A stretch of 54,286 bases of DNA from Ferrovibrio sp. (GCF_025869515.1 NZ_JAOZVR010000081.1:1-54286), one strand, 5' to 3'; shown: positions 34,718 through 45,704, counted from the stretch's first letter. Notes: a model not told the origin generated them from the sequence alone. Translations and numbers: made by a program.

Positions 34718-36496
34718 TCAGTGGTTATGCCGCGGCACACCGAAGGTTTCGGCAATGCGCTGATAGTCTGTGGCAAAGTCGAGGCAGCCGCCTGTGGACA
34801 ACTGGCCGACATACTTGCGCTGCAGTTCCTGCCACGGCGTCTGGTTGACCAGCTTGGGCGGTACCCAGGCCTTGCGGCGACGTTCCAGCTCTTCTTTCGG
34901 AATTAAAATGTCGGCGCTCCGCTTGTTCAGGTCGATGCGAATCCTGTCGCCGGTCTGCAGCATCGCCAGGCCGCCGCCAATCGCGGATTCCGGCGAAGCA
35001 TTCAGGATCGACGGGCTGCCCGACGTTCCGCTCTGCCGGCCGTCGCCGATGCAGGGCAGCAGGTTGATCCCCTGTTTCACCAAACGGTCGGGCGGCAGCA
35101 TGTTCACCACCTCGGCCGCTCCGGGATATCCAATGGGCCCGGTGCCGCGGATCACCAGGATACTGTTCTCGTCGATTGGCAGTTTCGGATCGTTGATCCG
35201 CGCGTGATAATCCTCCGGCCCCTCGAAGACGATGGCCGTGCCCTCGAAGGCATTCGGATCGCCCGGCCGTTCCAGATACTTCTTGCGGAATTCCGCCGAG
35301 ACGACCGAGGTCTTCATCACGGCTGAGTCGAACAGCGTGCCGGAGAGCACGGCGAAGCCGGCTTCCGGCAGCATCGGCTGCTTGTAGGGCTTGATGACGT
35401 TGCGGTCCTCGCAGACGGCGCCTTTCACATTCTCGCCCATCGTCCTGCCGTTCACGGTGAGCGCATCGGCATGCAGCTTGCCGGCTTCCAGCAGCTCGCG
35501 CATCACCACCGGCACGCCGCCGGCATGATGGAAGCCCTCGCCGAGATATTCCCCGGCCGGCATCAGGTTGACCAGCAGCGGAATATCGTAACCCACCTTG
35601 TCCCAGTCCTTCACGTCCAGTTCGACGCCGATATGGCGCGCGATGGCATTCAGATGCGGCGGGCAGTTGGTGGAAGCGCCGAGTGCGCTGGCGGCCACGA
35701 TGGCATTCTCGAAGGCCTTGCGCGTCATGATCTTCGACGGGCGCAGGTCTTCATGCACGATCTCGACGGCGCGACGGCCGGTCTCGTAGGCCATCTGCGC
35801 GCGCTCGCGATACGGTGCCGGGATCGAGGCACAGCCGGGCAGCGACATGCCGAGCGCCTCGGCCATGCTGTTCATCGACAGCGCCGTGCCCATGGTATTG
35901 CAGTGGCCCGGGCTCGGCGCAGACGACGCCACCATCTCCAGGAACTGGTCGTAATTGATGCGGCCGGCCGCCAGCTCCTGGCGTGCGAACCACACCACCG
36001 TCCCGGACCCTGCGCGCATGCCCTTGTACCAGCCATCCAGCATCGGGCCGCCCGACAGCACGATGGCGGGAATATCCACGGTGGCCGCCGCCATCAGCAT
36101 ACCCGGCGTGGTCTTGTCGCAGCCGGTCGTCAGCACCACGCCGTCGAGCGGATAGGAATAGAGCAGCTCGGCGAGCGTCATATAGAGCAGGTTGCGGTCG
36201 AGCGCGGCGGTCGGTCGCTTGCCCGTTTCCTGGATCGGATGGGTGGGAAATTCCATCGGGATGCCGCCGGCATCGCGGATGCCATCGCGGATGCGCGTCG
36301 CCAGATCGAGATGATGGCGATTGCAGGGCGACAGGTCGCTGCCTGACTGGGCGATGCCGATGATCGGCTTGCCGCCGCGCAGCTCGGCCAGCGTGAGGCC
36401 GAAATTCAGATAGCGTTCGAGATACAGCGCGGTCATGCCGGGATCGTGCGGATTGTCGAACCATTCGCGGCTGCGCAGCTTTTTCTTCTCGGTCAT
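34718..36496 (-). CDS. Aldonate dehydratase, IlvD/Edd family (arabinonate/galactonate type)
   Basis: 592 aa. Three candidate Fe-S cysteines are present: [20 protein letters not shown] and GHCNTMGTA. The C-terminal catalytic loop is [21 protein letters not shown]. This pattern is that of the pentonate/hexonate dehydratases of the family (for example L-arabinonate dehydratase) rather than branched-chain IlvD. It should convert a sugar acid to its 2-keto-3-deoxy form, feeding DgoK/DgoA or the kinase at 38.3 kb. GGGAGG precedes the ATG. It sits between the EamA gene and the ABC genes, all leftward. The exact aldonate is not predictable. Confidence 0.9.
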   Translation of the reverse strand: MTEKKKLRSREWFDNPHDPGMTALYLERYLNFGLTLAELRGGKPIIGIAQSGSDLSPCNRHHLDLATRIRDGIRDAGGIPMEFPTHPIQETGKRPTAALDRNLLYMTLAELLYSYPLDGVVLTTGCDKTTPGMLMAAATVDIPAIVLSGGPMLDGWYKGMRAGSGTVVWFARQELAAGRINYDQFLEMVASSAPSPGHCNTMGTALSMNSMAEALGMSLPGCASIPAPYRERAQMAYETGRRAVEIVHEDLRPSKIMTRKAFENAIVAASALGASTNCPPHLNAIARHIGVELDVKDWDKVGYDIPLLVNLMPAGEYLGEGFHHAGGVPVVMRELLEAGKLHADALTVNGRTMGENVKGAVCEDRNVIKPYKQPMLPEAGFAVLSGTLFDSAVMKTSVVSAEFRKKYLERPGDPNAFEGTAIVFEGPEDYHARINDPKLPIDENSILVIRGTGPIGYPGAAEVVNMLPPDRLVKQGINLLPCIGDGRQSGTSGSPSILNASPESAIGGGLAMLQTGDRIRIDLNKRSADILIPKEELERRRKAWVPPKLVNQTPWQELQRKYVGQLSTGGCLDFATDYQRIAETFGVPRHNH

Positions 36497-36524
36497 TCAG
36501 GCCTCCCTCGAAACCATAAATTAC

Positions 36525-37412
36525 TCAGGTCGTCTTGATCTGGCGCTCCCGGTGCAGGACGAACAGTCCGCTCGCCACGATGATCGCCGCACCCAGCAGC
36601 ATCAGCGGCGTCGGCAGATCGGCGAAAAACAGCCAGCCTAGCAGGATCGCCCAGAGCAGTGATGTATACGTATAGGGTGCCACCACGGCGGCCGGCGCCA
36701 GCCGCAGCCCCTGGTTCATGCACATATGCGCCGCCGTGGCGACCACGCCGATCAGCGCCAGATAACTGATGCCGGTCATATCAACGGCCGGCCAGCCCCA
36801 GGGCAGCGTCAGCAGTCCGGCGGCGCCGACCGCCAGCGTATGATAGATGATCAGTGACAGCGCACCGGTCTGCCGCAGCTGCCGCGTGACGATCATCATC
36901 AGGGCATAGGCGGTGGAACCAGCCAGCGCGATCAGCGCCGCTGCGGTGAACACGCCGCCTTCCGGCTGCAGCACCAGCAGCACACCGATGAACCCCACCG
37001 CCACTGCGAGGCCGCGACGCCAGCCGACCGCCTCCCCCAGCAGCGGGATCGCCAGCACGGTGACGATCAGCGGCGTGGCCTGATAGACCGACATCACATC
37101 GGCAAGCGGCAGATGCCGCACCGCCAGATAGAAGCAGGCCACTTCGGCCACGATCAACGCCAGGCGAACCGCATGCCGGCCCGGCTGGGCCAGTACAAAA
37201 ACCTCGCTCCAGCCGGCGCGATGCACCAGCGGCAGCAGGATCACCAGGGCGGCGGCCGAGCGGATGAACAGCAGCTGGCCGACGGCCACACTGGCCACCA
37301 TCCATTTACCCAGGGCATCGTTGAAGGTGAACAGCGCCGTGCCCAGCAGCATGAAGGCGATGCCGCGCCAATGGCCGGTATCCACGCCATGACTCAAGGC
37401 ACGCTCGGCCAT
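36525..37412 (-). CDS. EamA/DMT-family transporter in the sugar-acid operon
   Basis: 295 aa with ten hydrophobic segments in two EamA halves. GTALFTFNDALGKWMVASV starts the first helix pair and GSTAYALMMIVTRQL the second half; YTSLLWAILLGWLFFADLPTP is the last conserved helix pair. It starts 2 nt after the gntR stop. Its place between regulator and dehydratase suggests it exports a pathway intermediate or imports an alternative substrate; this is inference. Confidence 0.88.
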   Translation of the reverse strand: MAERALSHGVDTGHWRGIAFMLLGTALFTFNDALGKWMVASVAVGQLLFIRSAAALVILLPLVHRAGWSEVFVLAQPGRHAVRLALIVAEVACFYLAVRHLPLADVMSVYQATPLIVTVLAIPLLGEAVGWRRGLAVAVGFIGVLLVLQPEGGVFTAAALIALAGSTAYALMMIVTRQLRQTGALSLIIYHTLAVGAAGLLTLPWGWPAVDMTGISYLALIGVVATAAHMCMNQGLRLAPAAVVAPYTYTSLLWAILLGWLFFADLPTPLMLLGAAIIVASGLFVLHRERQIKTT

Positions 37413-37414
37413 GC

Positions 37415-38122
37415 CTAGCCGCTCCGCCTGTCCCGCCCGCGAGCCTGTTCATGCAGGATGATCTGGTAGTCGCGCGAGGCGGCGCGGATATGCACACCCA
37501 GCAGGTTGAGCGCCTTGGTACGTTCCTTGGCGCGCAGCAGCTTGACGATATTCTGGTGCTCCGCCAGCGAATCCCCGACCGTACGTTCCTTCGAGGTGAC
37601 GCGGGCGCGCAGGGCCTGAATTTTCATTTCCAGCTGCTGATGGGCCTGGGTCAGGAAGCGGTTGCCGGCCCGGTTCAGGATATGCAGGTGATATTCGGTA
37701 TCGAGCCGGCGATAGGCTGGGATATCGCCATCGGCCACCGCCTTGGCCATGCGTTTGACATTCTGCTCCAGGGCATCGATCAGCCCGGCCTCGTCATGGG
37801 CCAGCGCATCGCGGAGTGCCGCCGATTCCAGGATCACGCGATACTGGCACATCTCGGCCGCCTCTTCGGGCTCCAGGGAGAAGACGAAGCTGCCGCGCTG
37901 CGGCTGGATATCGACCAGGCCTTCCAGCTTGAGCTGCAGCAAAGCCTCGCGCACCGGTGTCTTGGAAATGCCAAGCTGGGCCGCCAGCACGTTTTCCGAC
38001 AGCGCCTCGCCCAGCATCAGCTCGCCATGGGTGATCCGCCGCCGGACATGATCCTTCACCAGTTCGGTGAGGGATTTCGGGCGCTCCAGCCGCGTGGTAC
38101 GGGCTGTGCTTGCTTTTGCCAT
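37415..38122 (-). CDS. GntR-family regulator, FCD (FadR-C) type
   Basis: 235 aa. The winged helix covers about residues 15-85: SLTELVKDHVRRRITHGELMLGEALSENVLAAQLGISKTPVREALLQLKLEGLVDIQPQRGSFVF. The FCD domain that follows holds the usual metal/ligand residues: DTEYHLHIL, a His in EHQNIV, and GVHI. FCD regulators typically bind organic acids or sugar acids. It leads the leftward operon and is divergent from the sugar kinase, with an operator-like palindrome between. It is the obvious candidate for the CTGATATATCAG sites in this locus, and is probably a repressor released by a pathway intermediate. Confidence 0.92.
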   Translation of the reverse strand: MAKASTARTTRLERPKSLTELVKDHVRRRITHGELMLGEALSENVLAAQLGISKTPVREALLQLKLEGLVDIQPQRGSFVFSLEPEEAAEMCQYRVILESAALRDALAHDEAGLIDALEQNVKRMAKAVADGDIPAYRRLDTEYHLHILNRAGNRFLTQAHQQLEMKIQALRARVTSKERTVGDSLAEHQNIVKLLRAKERTKALNLLGVHIRAASRDYQIILHEQARGRDRRSG

Positions 38123-38195
38123 AAGGGACGGACCTTCTTCACTGTCTGCCGACAGCGTAGCAGTGTGGTCCGGGTCGCTTCAAGTCGGATAGTAT

Positions 38196-38207
38196 CTGAT
38201 ATGTCAG
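38196..38207. promoter_or_regulatory. GntR-type operator between gntR and the sugar kinase
   Basis: CTGATATGTCAG, matching CTGATATATCAG at 11 of 12 positions. It lies 74 nt before the gntR start and 58 nt before the kinase start, so it could control both. No clear promoter pair was resolved here; a leftward TTGAAG (complement of 38178-38183) is a weak -35 candidate. Confidence 0.6.
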
Positions 38208-38264
38208 TTGGCTTGCCCTCTCCGCGCCTCTCGGCTAGGAAAGACGGGTATGGAGGCGCTTCAA

Positions 38265-39212
38265 ATGGCTTTCGACATTCTTTGTCTCGGCGAAGCCATG
38301 GTCGAATTCAACCAGACCGGCGGAGCCGATAGCGACCAGTATCTCCGCGGCTATGGCGGCGACACCTCGAACTGCGCCATTGCTGCAGCGCGGCAGGATG
38401 CTGTTGTCGCCTATTGCACCCTGGTCGGTCAAGACCCGTTCGGCGATCTGCTGCTCGATCTGTGGCGGCAGGAGCGGGTCGATATCAGCACCATCGGCCG
38501 CCGCTCCGATGCGCCGACGGCGGTCTATTTCGTCACCCATGGCGAGAAGGGCCATACCTTCACCTACTTCCGCAAGGATTCGGCCGCCAGTCGCATGACG
38601 CCGGCCGATCTGCCCGGCGACGCGCTGGAAAACACCAAGCTGCTGCATGTCTCCGGCATCACGCTGGCGGTCAGTGCCTCTTTGCGCGATACCGCGATGG
38701 CGGCAATTACCCGCATGCGCAAGGCTGGCCGCAAGGTCTCTTTCGACACCAATCTGCGGCTCAAGCTCTGGCCGCTGGAAACCGCGCGCGAAGCCATCCA
38801 TGCCGCGCTCCGGCTCAGCGACATCGCGCTGCCCAGCCTGGAAGATGCCACGGCGCTCAGCGGCCTGAGTGATCCGCTGGCCATTCTCGATTTCTACCGT
38901 GGCATGGGGATTCCGCTGGTGGTGCTGAAATGCGGCGCCGAGGGCGTACTGGTCGCCAATGCCGAGGGCCGCTGGCGTCTGACCGGCCATCGCGTGCCGA
39001 CCGTCGATGCAACCGGCGCCGGCGACTGTTTCGACGGCGCCTTCCTGGCCGAACTCGCGCGCGGCATGTCGCCGCTGGATGCCGTCACCTATGCCAATGC
39101 GGCGGCGGCGCTGACCACGATCGGCTACGGCGCGGTGGCCCCGATTCCGCGCCGTGCCGCCGTGGAAGCCTTCTTCACATCGGTGGGGCGCATCGCGCCC
39201 CAGCCTGTGTAG
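38265..39212 (+). CDS. PfkB-family sugar kinase, 2-keto-3-deoxygluconate kinase type
   Basis: 315 aa from ATG 38265, with GGAGG 8 nt upstream (an ATG at 38250 is too close to it). LCLGEAMVEFN and GGDTSNCAIAAARQ form the N-terminal PfkB motif; VPTVDATGAGDCFDGAFLAEL carries the catalytic Asp and anion hole. FRKDSAASRM is typical of KDG kinases. It would phosphorylate KDG to KDPG, complementing DgoK for the epimeric acid. Its partner KDPG aldolase is not in the locus, so DgoA or a distant Eda must finish the job. The gene runs opposite to its neighbours on both sides. Confidence 0.88.
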   Translation: MAFDILCLGEAMVEFNQTGGADSDQYLRGYGGDTSNCAIAAARQDAVVAYCTLVGQDPFGDLLLDLWRQERVDISTIGRRSDAPTAVYFVTHGEKGHTFTYFRKDSAASRMTPADLPGDALENTKLLHVSGITLAVSASLRDTAMAAITRMRKAGRKVSFDTNLRLKLWPLETAREAIHAALRLSDIALPSLEDATALSGLSDPLAILDFYRGMGIPLVVLKCGAEGVLVANAEGRWRLTGHRVPTVDATGAGDCFDGAFLAELARGMSPLDAVTYANAAAALTTIGYGAVAPIPRRAAVEAFFTSVGRIAPQPV

Positions 39213-39214
39213 CT

Positions 39215-40063
39215 TCAGCCCTTGTAATTGCGCGCGGTCTGGTGCTGCTCGCCCAGGCCGGCGATGCCGAGGTGGATCTTGTCGCCATCCTTCAGGTAAA
39301 GCGGCGGCTTCTGGCCCATGCCGACGCCCGGCGGCGTGCCGGTCGAGATCACATCGCCGGGATGCAGCGACATGAACTGGCTCAGGTAGCTGATCAGATA
39401 GCGTACGCCATACACCATGGTCTTGGTCGAGCCATCCTGGAACCGCTTGCCATTGATGTCGCAGAACATCGAAAGATTCTGCGGATCCGGTATTTCGTCG
39501 GCCGTCACCAGCCAGGGACCGATGGGGCCGAAACTGTCGGCGCTCTTGCCCTTGGTCCACTGGCCATGGCGCTCGGTCTGGAAGGCACGCTCCGACACAT
39601 CGTTGATCAGGCAGTAGCCGGCGACATGCTTCATCGCATCGGCCTCGCTGACATAGCGGGCCACCGAGCCGATCACCACGCCAAGCTCGACCTCCCAGTC
39701 GGTCTTCTGCGAAGTCTTCGGGATGATCACATCGTCATTCGGTCCGGTAATCGCCGACGTCGCCTTCATGAAGATGATCGGCTCGGGCGGCACGGTGGCG
39801 CCGGTTTCGGCGGCATGGTCGGAATAGTTCAGGCCGATGCAGATGAACTTGCCGACATGGCCCACGCAGGGACCGATGCGCGGATTGCCCGCGACCGCCG
39901 GCAATGCCATCGGATCGAGCGATTTGAGCTTGGCCAGGCCCGACGGACCGAGCGTGGCACCGGCAATGTCGGGCACTACCGTGGACAGATCACGGATCGC
40001 GCCCGCGGCATCGAGCAGGCCGGGTTTCTCCTGGCCCACCGGGCCGTATCGCAGCAGTTTCAT
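39215..40063 (-). CDS. Fumarylacetoacetate hydrolase-family protein, probable 2,4-diketo-3-deoxy-sugar-acid hydrolase
   Basis: 282 aa from ATG 40063 (GAGGAGAG upstream). The FAH core has ICIGLNYSDHAAETG, the metal ligands in PIIFMKATSAITGP and DWEVELGVVIG, INDVSERAFQTERHGQWTKGKSADSFGPIGPWLV and STGTPPGVGMGQKP. FAH members hydrolyse C-C bonds of diketo acids. Last in an operon with a dehydratase and a BDH2-like SDR, it best fits the hydrolase of the non-phosphorylative route, giving pyruvate plus glycolate, lactate or glycerate by substrate. Ureidoglycolate lyase is the main alternative by similarity but not by context. The gene tail-faces the kinase, 2 nt away. Confidence 0.85.
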   Translation of the reverse strand: MKLLRYGPVGQEKPGLLDAAGAIRDLSTVVPDIAGATLGPSGLAKLKSLDPMALPAVAGNPRIGPCVGHVGKFICIGLNYSDHAAETGATVPPEPIIFMKATSAITGPNDDVIIPKTSQKTDWEVELGVVIGSVARYVSEADAMKHVAGYCLINDVSERAFQTERHGQWTKGKSADSFGPIGPWLVTADEIPDPQNLSMFCDINGKRFQDGSTKTMVYGVRYLISYLSQFMSLHPGDVISTGTPPGVGMGQKPPLYLKDGDKIHLGIAGLGEQHQTARNYKG

Positions 40064-40085
40064 TGTTCTCTCCTCAAGCCAGAAA

Positions 40086-42056
<1,971 letters not shown>

Positions 42057-42060
<4 letters not shown>

Positions 42061-42365
42061 GGCGCCGCCTCCACCGCTACTGTATTGGGCATGTAGTCGC
42101 TGGCGACATTGTGGTTATGCACGTAGTCGCCGAGCGCAATATCCGCTGTGGCGCGGCCGATCGGTGCGCCGTATTTGACGATCCGCTCGCCTGCAGCGAT
42201 GTCGCGCAGCGCGATCTTGTGGCCGAAGCCCAGGGCGCGCTGCAGCATCACCGGCCGCCCCACCACCTGCAAGGTCGTGCCGGCCGCAATCTCCAGACGG
42301 GCGACGGCGATATTGTCGCCCGGCGCCAGCACCAGCAGCCTGGGATCGGTGTCAGAACTTGCCAT
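42057..42365 (-). CDS. UxaA-family dehydratase, small SAF-domain subunit
   Basis: 102 aa from ATG 42365. A complete SAF domain: DNIAVARLEIAAGTTLQVVG, then GFGHKIALRDIAAGERIVKYGAPIG and the terminal His-rich GDYVHNHNVASDY. It corresponds to the N-terminal domain of UxaA and pairs with the large subunit encoded next (4-nt overlap). It overlaps the RraA-like gene by 14 nt, so the first three operon genes interlock. Confidence 0.9.
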
Positions 42366-43017
42366 ACCGCTCGTAGGCCTCCTGCGGATCCATGCCGGCC
42401 ATGATGTTGCGGCGGACTTCACCTTCAGTGCCCATCACCTCCTCGGTGCGGGTGATCACGTCGGCGGCCTTCGCCGCCGGAATGATCACGATACCGTCGC
42501 GGTCGGCGATCACATAGTCGCCGCTGCAGACCGTGACGGTGCCGATGGTGACCGGAGCACCGAAGCTGTCCGGCACCCAGCGCGAGACGATGTCGGAGGG
42601 CGTGTAAAAGCTGCACCAGACCGGGAAACCTATTTCGTCGATCATCGCCGCATCGCGGCAGCCGCCATCGACGATATAGCCGCGCACGCCCTTGAGCTGC
42701 AGCGCCGAGGCCGAGAGTTCGCCCATCAGCGCCACTTCCCTGTTGTTCGGCTGGCAGACCACCACCTTGCCGCCCGGCGCCTTCGACAGCACGCCGGTCC
42801 ATTGCAGCAGTGTCTCATGGGCCGATTTGGTGCGGTCGATATGCCCGCTCACCGTCCAGACCTCGCCGGCCAGGGTATGTTTGATATTGAGCGGCCGGAT
42901 GTCATAGGGCAGCAGGCAGTTATCGTGACCCTGCGCCCGCAGCACATCATGGACGGCGGAAGCGTAGCAGCGGCTCAAACGCTCCGCCAGCGGATCGGCC
43001 GGCAGGGTCTCGGACAT
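42352..43017 (-). CDS. RraA/HMG-aldolase-family protein, candidate sugar-acid pathway lyase
   Basis: 221 aa from ATG 43017 (GGGAG 5 nt upstream). The RraA/MenG fold shows LRAQGHDNCLLPYDIRPL, SAHETLLQWTGVL, VDGGCRDAAMIDEIGFPVWC and GDYVIADRDGIVIIP. An E-X20-R-D spacing (Glu of GELSAS to Arg-Asp of GGCRDA) matches the motif linked to class II pyruvate aldolase/oxaloacetate decarboxylase activity in HMG/CHA aldolases, so it is more likely an enzyme than an RNase E inhibitor. It heads the dehydratase-SDR-FAH operon. A role cleaving or decarboxylating a pathway keto acid is inference. Confidence 0.85.
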   Translation of the reverse strand: MSETLPADPLAERLSRCYASAVHDVLRAQGHDNCLLPYDIRPLNIKHTLAGEVWTVSGHIDRTKSAHETLLQWTGVLSKAPGGKVVVCQPNNREVALMGELSASALQLKGVRGYIVDGGCRDAAMIDEIGFPVWCSFYTPSDIVSRWVPDSFGAPVTIGTVTVCSGDYVIADRDGIVIIPAAKAADVITRTEEVMGTEGEVRRNIMAGMDPQEAYERYGKF

Positions 43018-43029
43018 TGTCACTCCCAT

Positions 43030-43041
43030 CTGATATATCAG
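43030..43041. promoter_or_regulatory. GntR-type operator of the RraA-UxaA-SDR-FAH operon
   Basis: Perfect 12-bp palindrome CTGATATATCAG, 12 nt before the first start codon and next to its ribosome site. A weak leftward promoter (TAGTCA-17-TAAAGT) ends about 20 nt upstream of it; the flanking GCTAAA resembles the -10 region of the ABC operon promoter. Confidence 0.65.
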
Positions 43042-43190
43042 TTGCGCTAACTTTAGCCAGATTCCCGAGCCCTGACTAGTCGCGGCCAGATGACGGCTGA
43101 AGACAGATCGTGATTGAAGGTTGACGCCCGGCGGGCGGATAATCCGCCGCAGTGTTCGGGGACAGGCAGGATGCATCGGAGGACACAGCC

Positions 43191-44012
43191 ATGATCAAGA
43201 AAATCGCCCTTGCCGTAGCCATCGTTGTCATCGCCATTGCCGGCGCGGCCTATTACTTCGCCTCCAATATCGACAGCCTGGTCAAGGCGGTGGTCGAGCG
43301 GTATGGCTCGGAAGCCACACAAACCAGCGTGACGCTCAAAGCCGTCAAGCTGTCGATCACGGACGGCAGCGGCGAACTCAGCGCGCTGACGGTGAAAAAC
43401 CCCAAAGGGTTCAGTTCCGCGGATGCCATCACCCTTGGCGATATCAGGATGGCGCTCGATATCTCGACCCTGCAATCCAATACCATCGTCATCAAGGACG
43501 TCACCATCCTGCAGCCGGCGGTGCTGTATGAATATGCCGGCGGCGGCGGCAATCTCGAAACCATCCAGAAGAATGTGCAATCCTATGCGGCCAAATTCAG
43601 CGGCGGCAAGACCACCCCTGACCAGAGCGCGGGTGGCAGTGCCGGCGCCGACAAGACGGCCAGCAAACAGCCTGAGAAAAAAGTCATCATCGAGAATCTG
43701 GTGATCCGCGACGGCAAGATCGCCATGACCCACCAGGCGCTGCAGGGCCGCACCCTCTCTGCGCCCCTGCCCACCATCCAGCTCAAGGATATCGGCAAGG
43801 ACAAGGGCGGCGCCACGCCGGCCGAGGTGGCCGAAAAGGTGATCGGGACGATCAGCGCGCAGGCCTCGCGCGTCGCCACTGCCGAATTGCAGAAACAGGT
43901 CGGCACCCTGCTCAAGGATCAGGCCGGCGGCCTGCTCGGTGGCACGGGCGGCGGCAGCACGACGGGGGGCAGCAGCCCGACCGACAAGCTGAAAGGCCTG
44001 CTCGGCAAATAA
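43191..44012 (+). CDS. AsmA-like membrane-anchored protein
   Basis: 273 aa from ATG 43191, with GGAGGA upstream. An N-terminal membrane segment (IALAVAIVVIAIAGAAYYFA) precedes NIDSLVKAVVERYGSEATQTSVTLKAVKLSITDGSGELSALTVKNPKGFSSADAITLGDIRMALD, the start of the AsmA/DUF748 beta-taco repeat. It is much shorter than E. coli AsmA or TamB, and ends in a Gly/Ser/Thr-rich tail. AsmA-like proteins act at the inner membrane-periplasm interface in envelope lipid transport or assembly. Role here unknown. It is divergent from the sugar-acid operon but does not look metabolic. Confidence 0.78.
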   Translation: MIKKIALAVAIVVIAIAGAAYYFASNIDSLVKAVVERYGSEATQTSVTLKAVKLSITDGSGELSALTVKNPKGFSSADAITLGDIRMALDISTLQSNTIVIKDVTILQPAVLYEYAGGGGNLETIQKNVQSYAAKFSGGKTTPDQSAGGSAGADKTASKQPEKKVIIENLVIRDGKIAMTHQALQGRTLSAPLPTIQLKDIGKDKGGATPAEVAEKVIGTISAQASRVATAELQKQVGTLLKDQAGGLLGGTGGGSTTGGSSPTDKLKGLLGK

Positions 44013-44140
44013 CCCTGAGCCGGCGCGGAACGCATACGAGCTATCGCCAAATATTATAGCGGCAGGGGTCGTAGATATCGGATTGCCGGGCTAGCATGCC
44101 CGCCGGCTTTTCTGGCCCGCTTTCCGGTGTCTTCGCCCCC

Positions 44141-45301
44141 ATGATCAATCCCGTCATACGCAATGCCCTGGCCGGTTTCGGTGCATTGCTGCTTGGCCTC
44201 GGTCTGGCCCGTTTCGGCTATACGCCGCTGATCCCGGTGCTGATCCAGGATGGCTGGCTCAGTGCCGGCGCGGCGGCCTATCTCGGCGCCACCAACCTGT
44301 TCGGCTATGTCGCGGGCAGCCTGCTTGCCACCACCCTGGCCAGAATCGTGCCGGCGCCGCGACTCATCCGCGCCTCCATGCTGCTGTCGGCCGTCAGCCT
44401 GATGGCCTGCGCCCTGCCCTGGGGCTTTGTCTGGTTCGCGCCCTGGCGGTTTCTTGCCGGTTTTACCGGCGGCCTGCTGATGGTCGGCGCGATCCCCTTG
44501 ATCCTGTCGCGCGCGCCGCTGGCCCAGCGCGGCCGCAGCAACGGCATCATCTTCACCGGCGTCGGCACCGGCATCATCACCGCCGGCATGCTGGTGCCCG
44601 CGCTCGCCAGCTTCGGCCCGGCGCCGACCTGGATCGGCATGGGCCTGCTGGCGCTGGTTATCGCGAGGCTGACCTGGAAACAGTGGGATGGCGATACCGC
44701 CCTGCCACCGCCGCCGCAGGGCGAGGCGCCGGCCCGCGCCTTCACCCTGCCGGTCGCCCTGCTGCTGGTTGCCTACACGCTGGACGCCGCCGGTTTCGTA
44801 CCGCACACCGTTTTCCTGGCCGACTATGTCGCGCGCGGCCTGGATCGCGGCGTTGCCGCCGGCGGTTTCTACTGGGTGCTGTTCGGCGTCGGCGCCATCA
44901 GCGGTCCGCTGCTGGTCGGTTTCGCCGCCGAACGGTTCGGCTTCTACCGCAGCATCGTTGTCGTGCTCACCATCAAGAGTTTCGCCATTGCCATTCCGCT
45001 GGTTTCGCAGCATCCGGTTGCGCTGGCGGTTTCTGCCGTCACCGTCGGCGCGATGACGCCGGGCATCTCGGCACTGGCGTCCGGACGCGTGGTCGAACTG
45101 GTGGGCTTTGCCGCGCACCGCAAGGTCTGGGGCTGGCTCACCGCCGGCTTCGCCGGGGCCTCGGCCGGCGTGGGCTACCTGTTCTCCTACCTGTTCGACC
45201 GCACGCATTCCTACGATCTGCTGTTCGCGCTCGGCGCCGGCGGCGTGTTTGCCGCCATGCTGCTGACGATTTTCGCCAGAAAACCCCGGAACCCCACCTG
45301 A
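44141..45301 (+). CDS. MFS transporter, YbfB/YjiJ-like
   Basis: 386 aa from ATG 44141; an earlier in-frame start at 44096 would add 15 residues. Twelve hydrophobic segments. GLGLARFGYTPLIPVLIQDGWLSAGAAAYLGATNLFGYVAGS is characteristic of the YbfB/YjiJ branch. The substrate is unknown; members are uncharacterised exporters or importers. The gene ends 18 nt before the sulfur-operon promoter, so it may read into that operon. Confidence 0.88.
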   Translation: MINPVIRNALAGFGALLLGLGLARFGYTPLIPVLIQDGWLSAGAAAYLGATNLFGYVAGSLLATTLARIVPAPRLIRASMLLSAVSLMACALPWGFVWFAPWRFLAGFTGGLLMVGAIPLILSRAPLAQRGRSNGIIFTGVGTGIITAGMLVPALASFGPAPTWIGMGLLALVIARLTWKQWDGDTALPPPPQGEAPARAFTLPVALLLVAYTLDAAGFVPHTVFLADYVARGLDRGVAAGGFYWVLFGVGAISGPLLVGFAAERFGFYRSIVVVLTIKSFAIAIPLVSQHPVALAVSAVTVGAMTPGISALASGRVVELVGFAAHRKVWGWLTAGFAGASAGVGYLFSYLFDRTHSYDLLFALGAGGVFAAMLLTIFARKPRNPT

Positions 45302-45318
45302 TTTCAGGGTTTGTATAT

Positions 45319-45375
45319 TTCACAGGCCGGGTCTTGATTTTTATATTAGCATTATCTAATTTAGCGATACCTAAT
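45319..45375 (+). promoter_or_regulatory. Promoter and tandem operators of the reactive-sulfur operon
   Basis: -35 TTCACA (45319-45324), 17-nt spacer, -10 TATATT (45342-45347). Two inverted repeats follow: TTAG-N6-CTAA at 45346-45359 (extended to ATTAG/CTAAT at 45345-45360) and again at 45361-45374. Their centres are 15 nt apart. They span the -10, the start of transcription and the early leader. Likely binding sites for the ArsR-type regulator encoded next. A second candidate promoter (TTGATT 45334-45339, TAATTT 45357-45362) overlaps. Confidence 0.7.
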
Positions 45376-45392
45376 TAATCCGCGAGGACACC

Positions 45393-45704
45393 ATGCGCAA
45401 AGCCGATCTGGCCAGGCTGAAAGCCAGTGCCGCCGAGGCGAGCCGCTTCCTGAGTGCGCTGGCCAACGAAAAGCGCCTGCTCACGCTGTGCCAGCTGGTC
45501 GGCGAAGAGCGCTCGGTCGGCAGCCTCGCCGAGGCGGTCGGCCTCAGCCAGTCCGCGCTGTCGCAGCACCTGACGCGCCTGCGCGAGGACGGCCTGGTCG
45601 CCACGCGTCGCGACAGCCAGACGATCTACTACCGGCTCGCCGATCCCCGCATCGAAACGATGATCGGCCTGCTGTACGAGCAATTCTGCAAACCCGCCCG
45701 CTGA
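45393..45704 (+). CDS. bigR: ArsR-family persulfide sensor, BigR/SqrR-like
   Basis: 103 aa. The winged helix carries ALANEKRLLTLCQLVGEERSVGSLAEAVGLSQSALSQHLTRLREDGLVATRRDSQTIYYRL. C33 (LTLCQL) and C99 (YEQFCKP) sit where BigR and SqrR have the redox pair that forms a di- or polysulfide bridge with reactive sulfur, and the usual metal-site cysteines of ArsR/CzrA are absent. It should repress its own operon until sulfide or persulfide arrives. GAGG lies 5 nt before the ATG. It is first in the sulfur operon, 18 nt before the rhodanese. Confidence 0.9.
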   Translation: MRKADLARLKASAAEASRFLSALANEKRLLTLCQLVGEERSVGSLAEAVGLSQSALSQHLTRLREDGLVATRRDSQTIYYRLADPRIETMIGLLYEQFCKPAR

